Source of the DNA: Selenomonas sp.
GTDB taxonomy: Bacteria; Bacillota; Negativicutes; Selenomonadales; Selenomonadaceae
Direction of reading: 5' to 3'
Assembly (NCBI GenBank): GCA_018052705.1
Contig: JAGPMW010000004.1
Location: 1-64,000, forward strand
Length of the DNA: 64,000 nucleotides
Shown piece after piece: positions 35,560 to 45,028 of the stretch (position 1 is its first letter; each line of letters opens with the position of its first letter). The notes beneath the pieces are model-generated. The model was not told the DNA's origin and did no database searches. It saw nothing but the letters and a program-made list of their open reading frames with translations. Both the position numbers and the translations under genes were made by a program.

Positions 35560-36024
35560 TTAATCGTGGATCTCATCGGGCCGGCAGGATACAATCTGTC
35601 CATCGGTTTCATAATAGACTACCTGCGCCAGTTTGGCATTCCGCAGCATACGGCGGCATAACAGGCAGGGCTTGCCAGAGGCCAGTGTCCCGTCTGCATT
35701 GTAGCCCACGATATAGATGGTTGCCCCCTGCATCATTGCCATATCAGCATTAATGATTGCATTCTGCTCGGCATGTACCGACACGCAAAGTTCATAGTTC
35801 TGCCCTTTAGGTACATGCAGACGCTGCCGCTCACAGATGCCTGTGTCGATACAATTGCTCTCACCACGCGGCGCACCATTATAACCAGTGCTGATGATGA
35901 TCTTATCCTTTACGATAATTGCCCCATAGCGTCGCCGCAGGCAAGTCGCACGACGGCCCACTGCCTTGGCTATATCCAAAAAATATTCCGTCCAATCTGG
36001 GCGAAGCTGCTTATCTGTTGTCAT
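35560..36024 (-). CDS. Deoxycytidylate deaminase (ComEB-like)
   Basis: This 154-residue zinc-dependent dCMP/cytidine deaminase family protein has VHAEQNAII (the zinc histidine and catalytic Glu) and SGKPCLLCRRML (the zinc cysteines). GYNGAPRGESNC near the N-terminus is typical of dCMP deaminases. The ATG at 36024 has GGAGG 9 nt upstream; the open frame upstream of it belongs to the neighbouring gene. Its start overlaps the end of the RuvX-like gene by 14 bp. dUMP for thymidylate synthesis is the likely product; the ComEB name refers only to sequence similarity. Confidence 0.88.
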   Translation of the reverse strand: MTTDKQLRPDWTEYFLDIAKAVGRRATCLRRRYGAIIVKDKIIISTGYNGAPRGESNCIDTGICERQRLHVPKGQNYELCVSVHAEQNAIINADMAMMQGATIYIVGYNADGTLASGKPCLLCRRMLRNAKLAQVVYYETDGQIVSCRPDEIHD

Positions 36025-36430
36025 GATTCTTTTCCTCCATATGCTGTAAGTAGCGTCTGGCAAGTATAACTGCCACAAAATCATCTACCGGGACAGGCGG
36101 CACTTGCATCGTCACTGGCAGCAGGCGCCGCCAGCCTTTAGGCGGGTTGGCCTTCCAGTATTCCCCCTTGGCCAGTTCCGTAGTACGATACTCGTCAACC
36201 AGCAGGATATCCAGGCTGGGCAGGGCCTTTTCCAGACGTTCAAATGCAGAGCTGCTGGTTGTTCCATTGCCTTCCACTAACCGGTTGAAGTGATATTGAT
36301 GATAGGCGGCCTGCACCCGCTGTTCAAGGGCAGCCGTTTCTATCACCTGCTGCATGCAGACCTTTCCTGAATCGTCCAGCACAGCAAAACCGCACTTGTC
36401 CCGCCCGGGATCTAATGCTGCTATTGTCAT
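36011..36430 (-). CDS. RuvX/YqgF-like RNase H-fold protein
   Basis: The 139-residue product begins with MTIAALDPGRDKCGFAVLD, the first catalytic strand of the YqgF/RuvX RNase H fold, and has LLVDEYRTTELAKGEYW later, where a conserved acidic segment occurs. YqgF/RuvX matures the 5' end of 16S rRNA, and related proteins resolve Holliday junctions. This is a divergent member and the function is inferred from the fold. The start at 36430 is preferred over an upstream extension because the family begins here. It lies after the DUF3084 gene, beyond a palindromic hairpin. Confidence 0.65.
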   Translation of the reverse strand: MTIAALDPGRDKCGFAVLDDSGKVCMQQVIETAALEQRVQAAYHQYHFNRLVEGNGTTSSSAFERLEKALPSLDILLVDEYRTTELAKGEYWKANPPKGWRRLLPVTMQVPPVPVDDFVAVILARRYLQHMEEKNHDNR

Positions 36431-36458
36431 AAAAGCCCCTCTCCATGACCAGACAGGA

Positions 36459-36482
36459 AAAGCCTTCCTGCAGGAAGGCTTT
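36459..36482 (-). terminator. Palindromic hairpin after the DUF3084 gene
   Basis: A perfect 24-bp palindrome (AAAGCCTTCCTG and its complement) with TTTT on its minus-strand exit. It lies 9 bp after the DUF3084 stop codon. Confidence 0.6.
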
Positions 36483-36491
36483 CCTTTTCCA

Positions 36492-37736
36492 TTATCGTAT
36501 CGCATTATCAGGCCGCTGATCCATCTTCAACGTCAATCGCAGCGGTCCCAGCGCATCAGTATTTCCCTTCGCATAAGCAGATAGAACCACCGTTCCTCTT
36601 ACCCCACGCAGCGAATGCACCATCTCATAGAACTGGGCCCCTTCTATAACTCCGACTGATCCGCGCAGTGGATCCGGCAGAATTCCCTTGGCCGTAGCTG
36701 CCAGATTCACATCCTTCAGGAAGCTCATCACAGTCTGTTCCGCCTCCGCATCAGTCCCGCTGTCCAATGCATATGGCTTGGCAATAATAAATTCCTGATT
36801 CTTATAGATGACACTGTTCTTATAGAGTTCCAGCGAAGTCCGCACCGCTTCTCCACGGACAAGATTGCCAGCAGCAACGATACGGACCACCATATCCTGT
36901 GGACTGCTTGCAATCGACTTGACAGCTGCATCATATTCCGGCTGGTAGATCCAGATATCCTCGTCGGAGTTATCTTTCCCCATCCGTGCCGATACATTGC
37001 GGTTCGCCAGCTGCGCCAATGACTGAATATCATTAGCCACCTCTGTCCCGGACCGGTTGCCGCGGATAACACCGCTCGCAATAACCTCCCCCGCCCGGAA
37101 AATGATATCACCTTCGCGCATTGTAATTAAGCCGTTACGTAAATCCAGTGTCCGTTTTTCCAATTTCTGATTATTTGCCGTCAGATGTTCATTGCGGCCA
37201 CTAAGTTCCGTATTAGTCCCAGACAATGTGTTATTTTGACGGCCAAGGCTTTCATTTTGGACACTCAGCACATCATTGCGATCTACCAGCAGCTGCTTCG
37301 CCAGCTCCAGCTGGCGGTTGCCCTCCTGAAGCCGCCGCGTATCGGCTTCGAGGGTTTCCTGCTGGCTCCTGAGCTTCGCTACATCTTCCTTCGACTGGCG
37401 CAACGCATCGTCGGTACGATCCTGTTCAGTCTGTGCATCCTGCAAAGCGGCCTGCGTCTGATTCAGATTGGTCTGCGTCTCCTGCATCGTACGGTTCAGA
37501 CGTTCCATTCCGAAGAGTGCCGTACGGACATTCTCTGATGCCGCCGCCATGACCCCAAAAGTCAATGTCGTAATGCAAATACCTGTAAATATCGTAATGA
37601 CAATCGAGGTATGCCGTGGCCTGAGTCCGAATATAGACAGCCTCTTTTTGCCGATCTTCGTGCCCAGCCGATCACCAATAAATGCAATCGCACCACCGGT
37701 AATAATCAGCACGGCAATCAGGAGAACTCCATACAT
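36492..37736 (-). CDS. DUF3084 membrane-anchored coiled-coil protein
   Basis: This 414-residue protein has two predicted membrane helices (about 3-22 and 45-65), a long coiled coil rich in Q, N, E and L (about 75-200) and a C-terminal globular domain (about 205-414) with MREGDIIFRAGEV. The layout is that of the DUF3084 family of membrane proteins in diderm Firmicutes and cyanobacteria. Its function is unknown. It lies 39 bp after the LPS permease gene, in line with the outer-membrane cluster, which suggests an envelope role, but that is only inference from position. Confidence 0.75.
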   Translation of the reverse strand: MYGVLLIAVLIITGGAIAFIGDRLGTKIGKKRLSIFGLRPRHTSIVITIFTGICITTLTFGVMAAASENVRTALFGMERLNRTMQETQTNLNQTQAALQDAQTEQDRTDDALRQSKEDVAKLRSQQETLEADTRRLQEGNRQLELAKQLLVDRNDVLSVQNESLGRQNNTLSGTNTELSGRNEHLTANNQKLEKRTLDLRNGLITMREGDIIFRAGEVIASGVIRGNRSGTEVANDIQSLAQLANRNVSARMGKDNSDEDIWIYQPEYDAAVKSIASSPQDMVVRIVAAGNLVRGEAVRTSLELYKNSVIYKNQEFIIAKPYALDSGTDAEAEQTVMSFLKDVNLAATAKGILPDPLRGSVGVIEGAQFYEMVHSLRGVRGTVVLSAYAKGNTDALGPLRLTLKMDQRPDNAIR

Positions 37737-37775
37737 CCTTCATCAATCCACCTTTCAACAATAGTATCGGTCCAT

Positions 37776-38876
37776 TCACCGTGATGCCCGGCGCATCAGC
37801 AATGCGCCGGCCAGAAGTCCTATAAGATTAGGCAGCCATACCGCGAGTAATGGCGCAATTGCACCACTACGAGCCAGTGCATTGCCCATAGTCATAAGCG
37901 CATAATAGGCAAAAATAATGATAACGCTCATAGCAAAACCTGCCGACGAGCTATTACGAGTCGGCTGCAGCCCCAACGGCACGCCAATGAGCGCAAAGAT
38001 CAGACTGGCCATGGGGACGGTAACACGTTGATACAGTTCCGCTTCCAATTTCTTGGTATCCACATACTGTGTCCGCATAATATCAATCTGCGTCTTAAGT
38101 TCCTTCATCGTCAATTCCTCGGGATCCTTCTGTTCCCGGACAATCTGCTTTGGATCCGCCTTGACGGGCAATACCTGTGTATTGAAGCGCACCGTATGCT
38201 CGCTCTGCCCATCACCTTCCGTGATATCGTAAAGCATACCATTATGCATCGTCCAGGCTCCGCCGCTCCAGTCTGCATACTCGGCATTTTCGACATGACG
38301 GACATGCCCCTCCGCATCGAAATCCTGCAGGGTTACCCCCTGCAGCGTCTGTGTATCCGCATCATACACACGCGCATAGACCAGCCGCTGGATCTGATCT
38401 TTTTCAATATCCTTCAGGATAATATGTTCCTGCGACTTCATGCTGGTATTCCCTTGAATCTCATAAGCGACCACATTGCGATAAGCAGTATTGGCCCATG
38501 GCACGACATACTCATTAAAGGCAATTGCACCAAGGCTCACAATCAGCCCCAGTACGATGGCCGGTGCTGCAATCCGGCCAAAACCAATGCCACAGGACTT
38601 CATTGCCGTGATTTCGCTTGAACCGGATAAACGTCCAAAAGTCAACAACGTAGCCAGCAGCATCGACATAGGGAAGGTCCACATGATGACACTTGGCAGA
38701 CCAAAAATGAAAATCTTGACGACAGCCTGCAGCGAGGCACCATAGTCTGTTATATACTTGGCAATCTTGAACAGCGTCCCAGAACCGATGAATACGGCGG
38801 AAAACGCGCAGATGCCGAACAGGAAGGTCATGAATACCTCCCGGAATATGTATTTATCTAAAATTCGTAAATGCAT
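37776..38876 (-). CDS. LptF/LptG-family LPS export permease
   Basis: This inner-membrane permease (366 residues) of the YjgP/YjgQ family should work with LptB to pull LPS from the inner membrane. MHLRILDKYIFREVF at the start, a large periplasmic domain (about 95-250) between helices, and VTVPMASLIFALIGVPLG near the C-terminal helices are characteristic. The ATG at 38876 has GGAG 10 nt upstream; a TTG at 38894 has no proper site. Proteobacteria have separate LptF and LptG; only one copy is present in this cluster. Confidence 0.88.
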   Translation of the reverse strand: MHLRILDKYIFREVFMTFLFGICAFSAVFIGSGTLFKIAKYITDYGASLQAVVKIFIFGLPSVIMWTFPMSMLLATLLTFGRLSGSSEITAMKSCGIGFGRIAAPAIVLGLIVSLGAIAFNEYVVPWANTAYRNVVAYEIQGNTSMKSQEHIILKDIEKDQIQRLVYARVYDADTQTLQGVTLQDFDAEGHVRHVENAEYADWSGGAWTMHNGMLYDITEGDGQSEHTVRFNTQVLPVKADPKQIVREQKDPEELTMKELKTQIDIMRTQYVDTKKLEAELYQRVTVPMASLIFALIGVPLGLQPTRNSSSAGFAMSVIIIFAYYALMTMGNALARSGAIAPLLAVWLPNLIGLLAGALLMRRASR

Positions 38877-38890
38877 CGTTCGTTCTCCAA

Positions 38891-39610
38891 TCAAAGGCTG
38901 AAATTCTCACCCAGATAGAATTTTTTTGCTACCGGGCTGTTGGCAATAGTATGACTGTCCCCTTCAAGCAGAATCTTGCCCTCGCTGAGGATATAGGCAC
39001 GATCAACAATCTGCAGGGTCTCACGAACATTGTGGTCCGTAATCAGTATCCCCATGCCGCGCTGCCGCAAATACTGAATAATATCCTGTATGTCTGCCAC
39101 GGCCAATGGGTCGACACCGGCAAAGGGCTCATCCAATAGGATAAACTGCGGCTCAAGCGCCAGGCAGCGGGCAATCTCAACCCGGCGCCGCTCCCCCCCT
39201 GATAATTCTGTCCCTTTGCGGTTACGCACATGCTCGATATGAAATTCTGCCAACAGTTCTTCATATTTATCATACTGCTCGGCCTTTGACAATCTGGTCG
39301 TCTCCAGGATTGCCAGGATATTCTGCTCTACGGTAAGCTTGCGAAAAATCGAAGCCTCCTGCGTCAGATAGCTGATGCCAAGCGCAGCCCGCTGATACAT
39401 CGGCATATCCGAAATATTGACATCCGACAAGTATACCTCACCAGACGTCGGCTGCTCCAGCCCGACAATCATATAAAAGGAGGTCGTCTTCCCCGCACCA
39501 TTTGGTCCGAGCAAGCCAACGATTTCCCCTTTTTCTACGCGCAGAGACACCCTGTCAACAGCGGTATGCTCCTTGAATTTCTTTACCAGATTTCTCGCTT
39601 CGATGTGCAA
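38891..39610 (-). CDS. lptB: LPS export ATPase LptB
   Basis: This ATPase of the Lpt bridge (239 residues) drives LPS transport. Walker A is GPNGAGKTT (35-43), the signature motif is [15 protein letters not shown], and Walker B is [33 protein letters not shown] is the LptB-type Q-loop region. The start is TTG with GGAGG 9 nt before it, and no in-frame ATG follows closely. It is 33 bp after lptA and just upstream of the permease gene, as in many LPS clusters. Confidence 0.95.
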   Translation of the reverse strand: MHIEARNLVKKFKEHTAVDRVSLRVEKGEIVGLLGPNGAGKTTSFYMIVGLEQPTSGEVYLSDVNISDMPMYQRAALGISYLTQEASIFRKLTVEQNILAILETTRLSKAEQYDKYEELLAEFHIEHVRNRKGTELSGGERRRVEIARCLALEPQFILLDEPFAGVDPLAVADIQDIIQYLRQRGMGILITDHNVRETLQIVDRAYILSEGKILLEGDSHTIANSPVAKKFYLGENFSL

Positions 39611-39643
39611 AGCTTATACCCTCCAAGCATGGTTCGTTCAATC

Positions 39644-40330
39644 TTATTTTACCTTAGCTGCCCCATCCTGAGCAAGATAAATTGTCAGGTGACTGCTCTT
39701 CATCGTATTATTATCCTGTACTGCCCAGGCATTGCCGGTCAGGATGACACGTCCCTGATCCTTACCGTAATAATCCGCCCGATCACCACCAGCTTCCATA
39801 TTGCGAGCGGGACTCTTCACGTGGGCATTACCGGTACCAATATAATGCTCATCTCCCAGCCAGCCTTCCATACGGTCCGCAGTAAAGGTTCCATCCGCGC
39901 TCGTAATCGACCCACCAGAAGCAATCAGCACATACTGATTCTGATTGGGATAGTAATCTACCTGCTCACCAATGAAGCTCTTATCGCCCTGCGTCCCGTG
40001 GACACTGCCAGTCGCCAGCATGTGCCCCTGCCCATCGGTCATGACTTTAGCACAGGTTATATGCATCGCTTCACGCACCGCAATGACGTTACCCTCAACC
40101 ATACCTTCCTGCGTCTTGGAATTATACGTTGCCCGGGCGCCAGAAACACGCGCCGGCCCCTGTTTCATCAATACATCACCGCTGGCCGTAACCAATCCCG
40201 ATGACATATCATATTCCACCGTATCCGCATCAAGCTCTGCCGATTCTCCGGCAGCACTGAGACTGCTCATCGGCAAAACAACGCTGACCGTCAGAACCAG
40301 CAGCAGCTGCCGTATCGTTCGTTTGTTCAT
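39644..40330 (-). CDS. lptA: LptA-like periplasmic LPS transport protein
   Basis: This OstA/LptA-type protein (228 residues) has a signal peptide ending near LSAAG (residue 28). The mature part shows repeated beta-jellyroll strands: DADTVEYDMSSGLVTASGDV, ARATYNSKTQEGMVEGNV and YYGKDQGRVILTGNA. LptA bridges the inner and outer membranes in the periplasm. It is longer than the E. coli protein (185 residues). It overlaps lptC by 4 bp and is followed by lptB. Confidence 0.88.
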   Translation of the reverse strand: MNKRTIRQLLLVLTVSVVLPMSSLSAAGESAELDADTVEYDMSSGLVTASGDVLMKQGPARVSGARATYNSKTQEGMVEGNVIAVREAMHITCAKVMTDGQGHMLATGSVHGTQGDKSFIGEQVDYYPNQNQYVLIASGGSITSADGTFTADRMEGWLGDEHYIGTGNAHVKSPARNMEAGGDRADYYGKDQGRVILTGNAWAVQDNNTMKSSHLTIYLAQDGAAKVK

Positions 40331-40878
40331 TTTGCTTCTCCTCCTTTGACCAGATGGGCATTGCCGATAATTCTGATCTTATTGAAACCATCCGCGCTCT
40401 CAATGCGGTCGCCATTAGCCTTCATATCATCTTTAGATGCCGTAGCATTGCCAATTGCGGCCAGCACGGACTCCTGGCCCGTCCATTTCAGCTCATCACT
40501 TGCCAGTTTGGCACCATCACTGGTCGTGATAGCAACATTTCCCTTGACGTTGATATCTCCCACTGCACGCTCATAGCTGCCGGTATCCGCCTTTACCTCT
40601 ACCGTGCGGCCATCCGCCATATAGAAATGACCCACAACATTTTCCAAACGGGCATCCTGACTGTTGACATCCACTTCAATATGATCAGCAGTCAGTTCCC
40701 ATATTTTCCGGCCATCCTTTGTCTCACTGATCGTATTGCCATCGTAGGTCATAACCTGAGAATCCGACGTCTGTTCCTCTTGCTGCCGTGGTGCAGGAAC
40801 TGTCATAACGGCCCAGGCAATAACGCCGGCTGCAGCCGCAAAAAGCAATACCAGCAGGACCTTCCTTTTCTTATCCAT
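40327..40878 (-). CDS. lptC: LptC-like LPS export protein
   Basis: LptC is a bitopic inner-membrane protein that receives LPS from LptB2FG. The 183-residue product has an N-terminal membrane helix (about 6-25) and a periplasmic beta-jellyroll domain with DGRKIWELTADHIEVD and GDINVKGNVAI, resembling LptA repeats. It shares one base with the upstream acyltransferase gene and overlaps lptA, so the genes are coupled. The family is weakly conserved, and the call relies partly on its position before lptA. Confidence 0.82.
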   Translation of the reverse strand: MDKKRKVLLVLLFAAAAGVIAWAVMTVPAPRQQEEQTSDSQVMTYDGNTISETKDGRKIWELTADHIEVDVNSQDARLENVVGHFYMADGRTVEVKADTGSYERAVGDINVKGNVAITTSDGAKLASDELKWTGQESVLAAIGNATASKDDMKANGDRIESADGFNKIRIIGNAHLVKGGEAK

Positions 40879-41789
40879 CAGCTATCCTCCTGTGCCTTCA
40901 CGGTATGGTGCTTGCCTATTTTCTGCATATCCGGCGGGGTATTCCATCGCTTCTGAAACCACAGCCACTGAGTCGGATTCTCGCGGATAATGGCTTCAAC
41001 AACTTTCGTCATTCGAGCCGTAAACTCAAACAAATCCTTATCCGTGTCGCCAGTGTCCTCATACCGCATAATCTCGCCAATGACTACTTTGTGGTGTCCA
41101 TCCGGCTGACGCAGGATGAAAGCCGGTACGACTGGTGAATTGAATTTATGAGCGAATACCGCGGGCCCCATCGGTGTCGAGGCAACCCGGCCCAGGAATG
41201 GCAGGAATGCTCCCCCTGCCCCCGCATCCTGATCAGCCAGAAAGCCAAGAATTTTCCCTTTCCGTAGGGCACGGGCTGCCGACAGCAGTTCACTGGTTCC
41301 GCGCGAAAAAATCTCTACATGGATGGACTTCCGGATATCATTCAATGCATTCGTAAACTGCATATTCGGCTGCGGCTTGGCAATCGCCGTAAGCGGCAGG
41401 CCGTTCAGTGTGAACGCAGCAGACAGCCATTCCCACGTACCAACATGACCGGTCAGAATAACTACGCCTTTATTTTCTGCCAACGCCGCTTTTAGGCGGT
41501 CCAAATGGTCGATTTCAATATATTGTTCGAAATTCTGCTCGTTCAGATGCGGCATATAGAGGATTTCCAATACATTGCGCGCCAGATTCACAAAGGATGC
41601 CCGCACAGTCTTCCGCGCCTCTGTCTCTGAAAGCCCCAATGCCGGCATGATCTGCGCAACTGCCCGCTCCCGCTCTTTTTTGATCAGAAGATAGTAGAGA
41701 TTGCCCAGACATCCGCCCAGGGCCATAACCAGACCATATGGAAGATGGCTGACCAGCCAGCTCATGAACATCACGAATTTATACTGCAT
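40878..41789 (-). CDS. lpxL: LpxL/HtrB-type lipid A acyltransferase
   Basis: This is an inner-membrane late acyltransferase of lipid A synthesis (303 residues). The HX4E active site is HVGTWE (His 115, Glu 120). One N-terminal helix (about 6-33) anchors it. FLADQDAGAGGAFLPFLGR and WLWFQKRWNTP near the C-terminus match the HtrB/LpxL family. It is one of two such genes in the cluster, about 13 kb apart. The acyl chain it adds, and whether it acts before or after Kdo, are not predictable. It sits between kdsC and lptC. Confidence 0.9.
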   Translation of the reverse strand: MQYKFVMFMSWLVSHLPYGLVMALGGCLGNLYYLLIKKERERAVAQIMPALGLSETEARKTVRASFVNLARNVLEILYMPHLNEQNFEQYIEIDHLDRLKAALAENKGVVILTGHVGTWEWLSAAFTLNGLPLTAIAKPQPNMQFTNALNDIRKSIHVEIFSRGTSELLSAARALRKGKILGFLADQDAGAGGAFLPFLGRVASTPMGPAVFAHKFNSPVVPAFILRQPDGHHKVVIGEIMRYEDTGDTDKDLFEFTARMTKVVEAIIRENPTQWLWFQKRWNTPPDMQKIGKHHTVKAQEDS

Positions 41790-41817
41790 GGATAATGTTC
41801 CCCCATCGTGTACCTAC

Positions 41818-42384
41818 TTATTGGGCCAGCTCCTGTTCGTTTCCAGCAGCCGGCCTATAGAATTCTTTTATCAGATTATCCCATTTGTCCTGCGCCTTCA
41901 GGATGAACTCGAGAAGTTCTCTGACAGCACCATGGCCGCCAGAAAATCCTGCAACCAGCCGGGCTTCGGCGCGCACTTCCGGTACCGCATCAGCAACAGC
42001 CATTGGCAAACCAGTCTGGCACATAATGGGCAGATCGATAAGATCATCACCAATATAAGCGATCTCCTCATCGCACAGCCCATTCTGTTCTTTGAGCTGC
42101 TGATAAGCTGCCCGCTTATCCGGATTGCCCTGATAGACCTCGCTGATCTTCAGTTCTTTCGCCCGGAAAGCGACTTGTGAAGACTGGCGGCCCGTTATGA
42201 TAGCCGTTTTCAGGCCGGCATTATGCGCCAAGGTAATCCCCAGCCCGTCACGGCAGAAAAAAGGTTTATAGAGTTCTCCTTTTTCACCAATATAGATTCC
42301 GCCATCAGTCAGGACACCATCAACATCAAAAATAACCAGTTTGATTTTTTTTGCGCGCTCCAGCGCTTCCGCCTTCTGTTCCAT
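41818..42384 (-). CDS. kdsC: Kdo-8-phosphate phosphatase KdsC
   Basis: KdsC is a HAD-family phosphatase (188 residues) that releases Kdo from Kdo-8-phosphate. The nucleophile motif is IFDVDGVLTDG (Asp 20 and 22), with ITGRQS and YIGDDLIDLPIM later; the family forms tetramers without a cap domain. It directly follows kdsD (1 bp apart), the enzyme that starts the pathway, with kdsA and kdsB just upstream. A short C-terminal extension (about 20 residues) is present. Confidence 0.94.
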   Translation of the reverse strand: MEQKAEALERAKKIKLVIFDVDGVLTDGGIYIGEKGELYKPFFCRDGLGITLAHNAGLKTAIITGRQSSQVAFRAKELKISEVYQGNPDKRAAYQQLKEQNGLCDEEIAYIGDDLIDLPIMCQTGLPMAVADAVPEVRAEARLVAGFSGGHGAVRELLEFILKAQDKWDNLIKEFYRPAAGNEQELAQ

Positions 42385-42385
42385 C

Positions 42386-43354
42386 TCAGACCACCCCCTG
42401 ACGCAGCAAATCCGTCAGGTGTACAATACCGACTGGATTATGTTCCGCATCAATGACCGGCAGGACCGTTACCGGCCGCGGTTTATGCTTCTCCATCACC
42501 GAAAGCGCTGAAGCTGCCAACGCATCGGCCTTGATAGTCAGTGGCGTATCAAACATGATATTGCGAACCGCTTCGTCCATGAATTTATAGTCTTTCGCCA
42601 GCGAACGGCGAATAATACCATCGGTAATGAGGCCCACGAACTTGCCGTTATCATCCACCACAGATGCAGCCCCGAGTCCTTTATCTGTCATAATGAACAA
42701 CGCATCTTTTGCCGTCTTATCCTGATGCACGATTGGATTGTCATCCCCAGTATGCATGACATTGGATACTTTCAGCAGCAGACGACGTCCCAATGCTCCA
42801 CCTGGGTGGAACAAAGCAAAATCCTGACTCGTAAAGTTACGGACAGACATTAACGCCATGGCCATTGCATCGCCCATGGCCAGCGTCGCCGTGGTGCTCG
42901 CCGTCGGCGCAAGGCCGAGCGGGCAGGCTTCCTTCTCGACACCGATATCAACGAAGAAATCACTGTTACGTCCCAGTTGAGACTCCCGCCGGCCACTCAT
43001 CGCAATAATTTTCGCGCCAATGCGGCGAATAATCGGCAGGATATTCACGATCTCGGAAGACTCGCCGCTGTTAGAAATCGCAATGACAACATCATTCTCC
43101 GTGACCATGCCCAGATCACCATGAAAAGCTTCCGCCGGATGCATAAAAAAGGCAGGTGTGCCAGTGCTGGCCAGCGTGGCTGCAATCTTGCGGCCAATAT
43201 GGCCGGACTTTCCCATCCCCGTTACGACAACGCGGGCCTTGCATTCCAATATGCAATTCACGGCGGCTTCAAACGCATCATCAATGCGATCTTTGAGCTT
43301 CAGTACCGCATCAGCTTCTATTTCCAGTGTTTCAATCGCTTTTTCTCTTATCAC
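42386..43354 (-). CDS. kdsD: Arabinose-5-phosphate isomerase KdsD
   Basis: KdsD (KpsF family) interconverts ribulose-5-phosphate and arabinose-5-phosphate, the first step to Kdo. From the GTG at 43354 it has 322 residues: a SIS domain with VTGMGKSGHIGRKIAATLASTG and ISNSGESSEIV, and two CBS domains (about 205-320). GGGGG stands 9 nt before the GTG, and the protein begins VIREKAIETLEIE as its relatives do; a TTG at 43396 would add 14 unsupported residues. It lies between kdsA and kdsC. Confidence 0.92.
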   Translation of the reverse strand: MIREKAIETLEIEADAVLKLKDRIDDAFEAAVNCILECKARVVVTGMGKSGHIGRKIAATLASTGTPAFFMHPAEAFHGDLGMVTENDVVIAISNSGESSEIVNILPIIRRIGAKIIAMSGRRESQLGRNSDFFVDIGVEKEACPLGLAPTASTTATLAMGDAMAMALMSVRNFTSQDFALFHPGGALGRRLLLKVSNVMHTGDDNPIVHQDKTAKDALFIMTDKGLGAASVVDDNGKFVGLITDGIIRRSLAKDYKFMDEAVRNIMFDTPLTIKADALAASALSVMEKHKPRPVTVLPVIDAEHNPVGIVHLTDLLRQGVV

Positions 43355-43396
43355 AGGTCTTTTCCCCCTACTGACAGAATTCACAACCGACCTCAA

Positions 43397-44224
43397 TCAT
43401 TGACCCTTATGGCGGACAATCTCATGGATGGCTACTGCATCTTTCAGCAGATCTTCCAATTTGTCGAGATAGACCATATTCGCTCCATCAGAGAGCGCCT
43501 CTTCCGGGTTGTCGTGGACTTCAAGGAAAAGAGCATCAATACCGGCGCCAACAGCAGCTCTGACCAGATACTCGACATACTCACGGTTGCCCGCGGATGT
43601 CGTGCCATTACCGCCCGGCAGCTGAACGCTGTGGGTGCCATCCATAACGACGGGGTAGCCAAACGAGCGCATGATGGGCAGTGAACGCATATCCACCACC
43701 AGATTATGATAGCCAAAGGATGCCCCACGCTCTGTCAGCATGATCTGGTCGCAGCCGCTTTCATGCAGTTTATCAACTACATTGCGCATGTCTTCCGGTG
43801 CAAGGAACTGACCTTTCTTAACATTAACGACTTTGCCAGTCTGTGCTGCAGCATGCAAGAGATCCGTCTGACGGCACAGGAAAGCCGGGATCTGAAGAAT
43901 ATCGACAACTTTTGCCGCCGGAGCAGCCTGGCACACCTCATGGATGTCGGTTACCACCGGCACTTGAAGTTCTTCTTTGATTTGTCCCAACATTTCCAGC
44001 CCCCTGGTAAGACCTGGGCCGCGGAAACTATTGTAGGAGGAACGGTTTGCCTTGTCAAAGGATGCCTTGAATACATAGTTGATATCGAGCCGCTGACAAA
44101 TTTCTTTAATAGTGCGGCCAATCAGCAGGCAGCGTTCCATTCCCTCCAGGACACAGGGACCGGCCAGCAGCGTCAATTTTTCGCCACCGCCGATTTCAAA
44201 ATTACCTACTCTTACCTTATTCAT
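43397..44224 (-). CDS. kdsA: Kdo-8-phosphate synthase KdsA
   Basis: KdsA condenses arabinose-5-phosphate with phosphoenolpyruvate (275 residues from the ATG at 44224). [41 protein letters not shown] and [22 protein letters not shown] are all present. The second of two ATGs is chosen because GGAG lies 7 nt upstream; the one at 44230 is too close. The metal ligand of this class is Cys 26 when an N is replaced; here GPCVLEG has Cys at that place, so it is probably the metal-dependent form. It sits between kdsB and kdsD. Confidence 0.94.
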   Translation of the reverse strand: MNKVRVGNFEIGGGEKLTLLAGPCVLEGMERCLLIGRTIKEICQRLDINYVFKASFDKANRSSYNSFRGPGLTRGLEMLGQIKEELQVPVVTDIHEVCQAAPAAKVVDILQIPAFLCRQTDLLHAAAQTGKVVNVKKGQFLAPEDMRNVVDKLHESGCDQIMLTERGASFGYHNLVVDMRSLPIMRSFGYPVVMDGTHSVQLPGGNGTTSAGNREYVEYLVRAAVGAGIDALFLEVHDNPEEALSDGANMVYLDKLEDLLKDAVAIHEIVRHKGQ

Positions 44225-44264
44225 TGCCATTCTCCTTCCATTGGGGCTGCAGACGCCCCCGTTC

Positions 44265-44996
44265 TCAACTCTTCATCTTTTTATAGATCGCATTGACTTT
44301 AGCCAGATCTTCAGCCGTATCAACGCCGACAAACGTCGACTTCGTCTCTACCACCTTGATGCGGCAGCCATTCTCCAAAGCCCGAAGCTGCTCCAGCGAT
44401 TCAGCAGACTCGAGCGGGGTCGTCTCCATCTTGGCATACTGCAACAGGAACTTCCGCTGATAGGCATAAATGCCAATGTGCTTATAGACCGGACAGCCTT
44501 TATGGCGTGGATAAGGCAGCAGGGAGCGCGAAAAATACAGTGCATACCCATGTCTGTCGGTAACGACCTTGACATTATTAGGATTGGTCTGCTCGGCCTC
44601 GTCAAACATCTCCGTCTTGACCGTAGCCATACAGAGATCCGGATCAGTCTCGAAAACACTGGCCAGCTGATCAATGAGCCCCGGATCAATCAAGGGCTCA
44701 TCTCCCTGTACATTGATGATGAGATCTACATCTGGAAACGAGGCCGCTACCTCAGCCAGCCGATCGGTACCTGTCGGATGGTCTTTACGCGTCATCATCG
44801 CCTCACCGCCATGCTCCCGGACTGCCTGCAGGATGCGCTCATCATCCGTAGCAACAAGCGTCCTTGAGACCTTGTGCGCCTGCGCTGCCCGCTCATAAAC
44901 CCGGCAGACCATCGGCTTACCGGCAATATCCTTGAGCGGTTTGCCCGGCAGGCGCGTCGATGCATACCTGGCCGGAATGACACATAAAACTTTCAT
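44265..44996 (-). CDS. kdsB: CMP-Kdo synthetase KdsB
   Basis: KdsB activates Kdo with CTP (243 residues). [16 protein letters not shown] at the N-terminus binds CTP, and [10 protein letters not shown] and [12 protein letters not shown] follow, with the [12 protein letters not shown] family C-terminus. The ATG at 44996 has GAGGG upstream; four extra codons upstream have no support. It follows the waaA-lpxK fusion gene by 32 bp and completes the Kdo set. Confidence 0.96.
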   Translation of the reverse strand: MKVLCVIPARYASTRLPGKPLKDIAGKPMVCRVYERAAQAHKVSRTLVATDDERILQAVREHGGEAMMTRKDHPTGTDRLAEVAASFPDVDLIINVQGDEPLIDPGLIDQLASVFETDPDLCMATVKTEMFDEAEQTNPNNVKVVTDRHGYALYFSRSLLPYPRHKGCPVYKHIGIYAYQRKFLLQYAKMETTPLESAESLEQLRALENGCRIKVVETKSTFVGVDTAEDLAKVNAIYKKMKS

Positions 44997-45028
44997 GGAT
45001 TCCCTCATCCTTTCGTGCGCTATAATAC

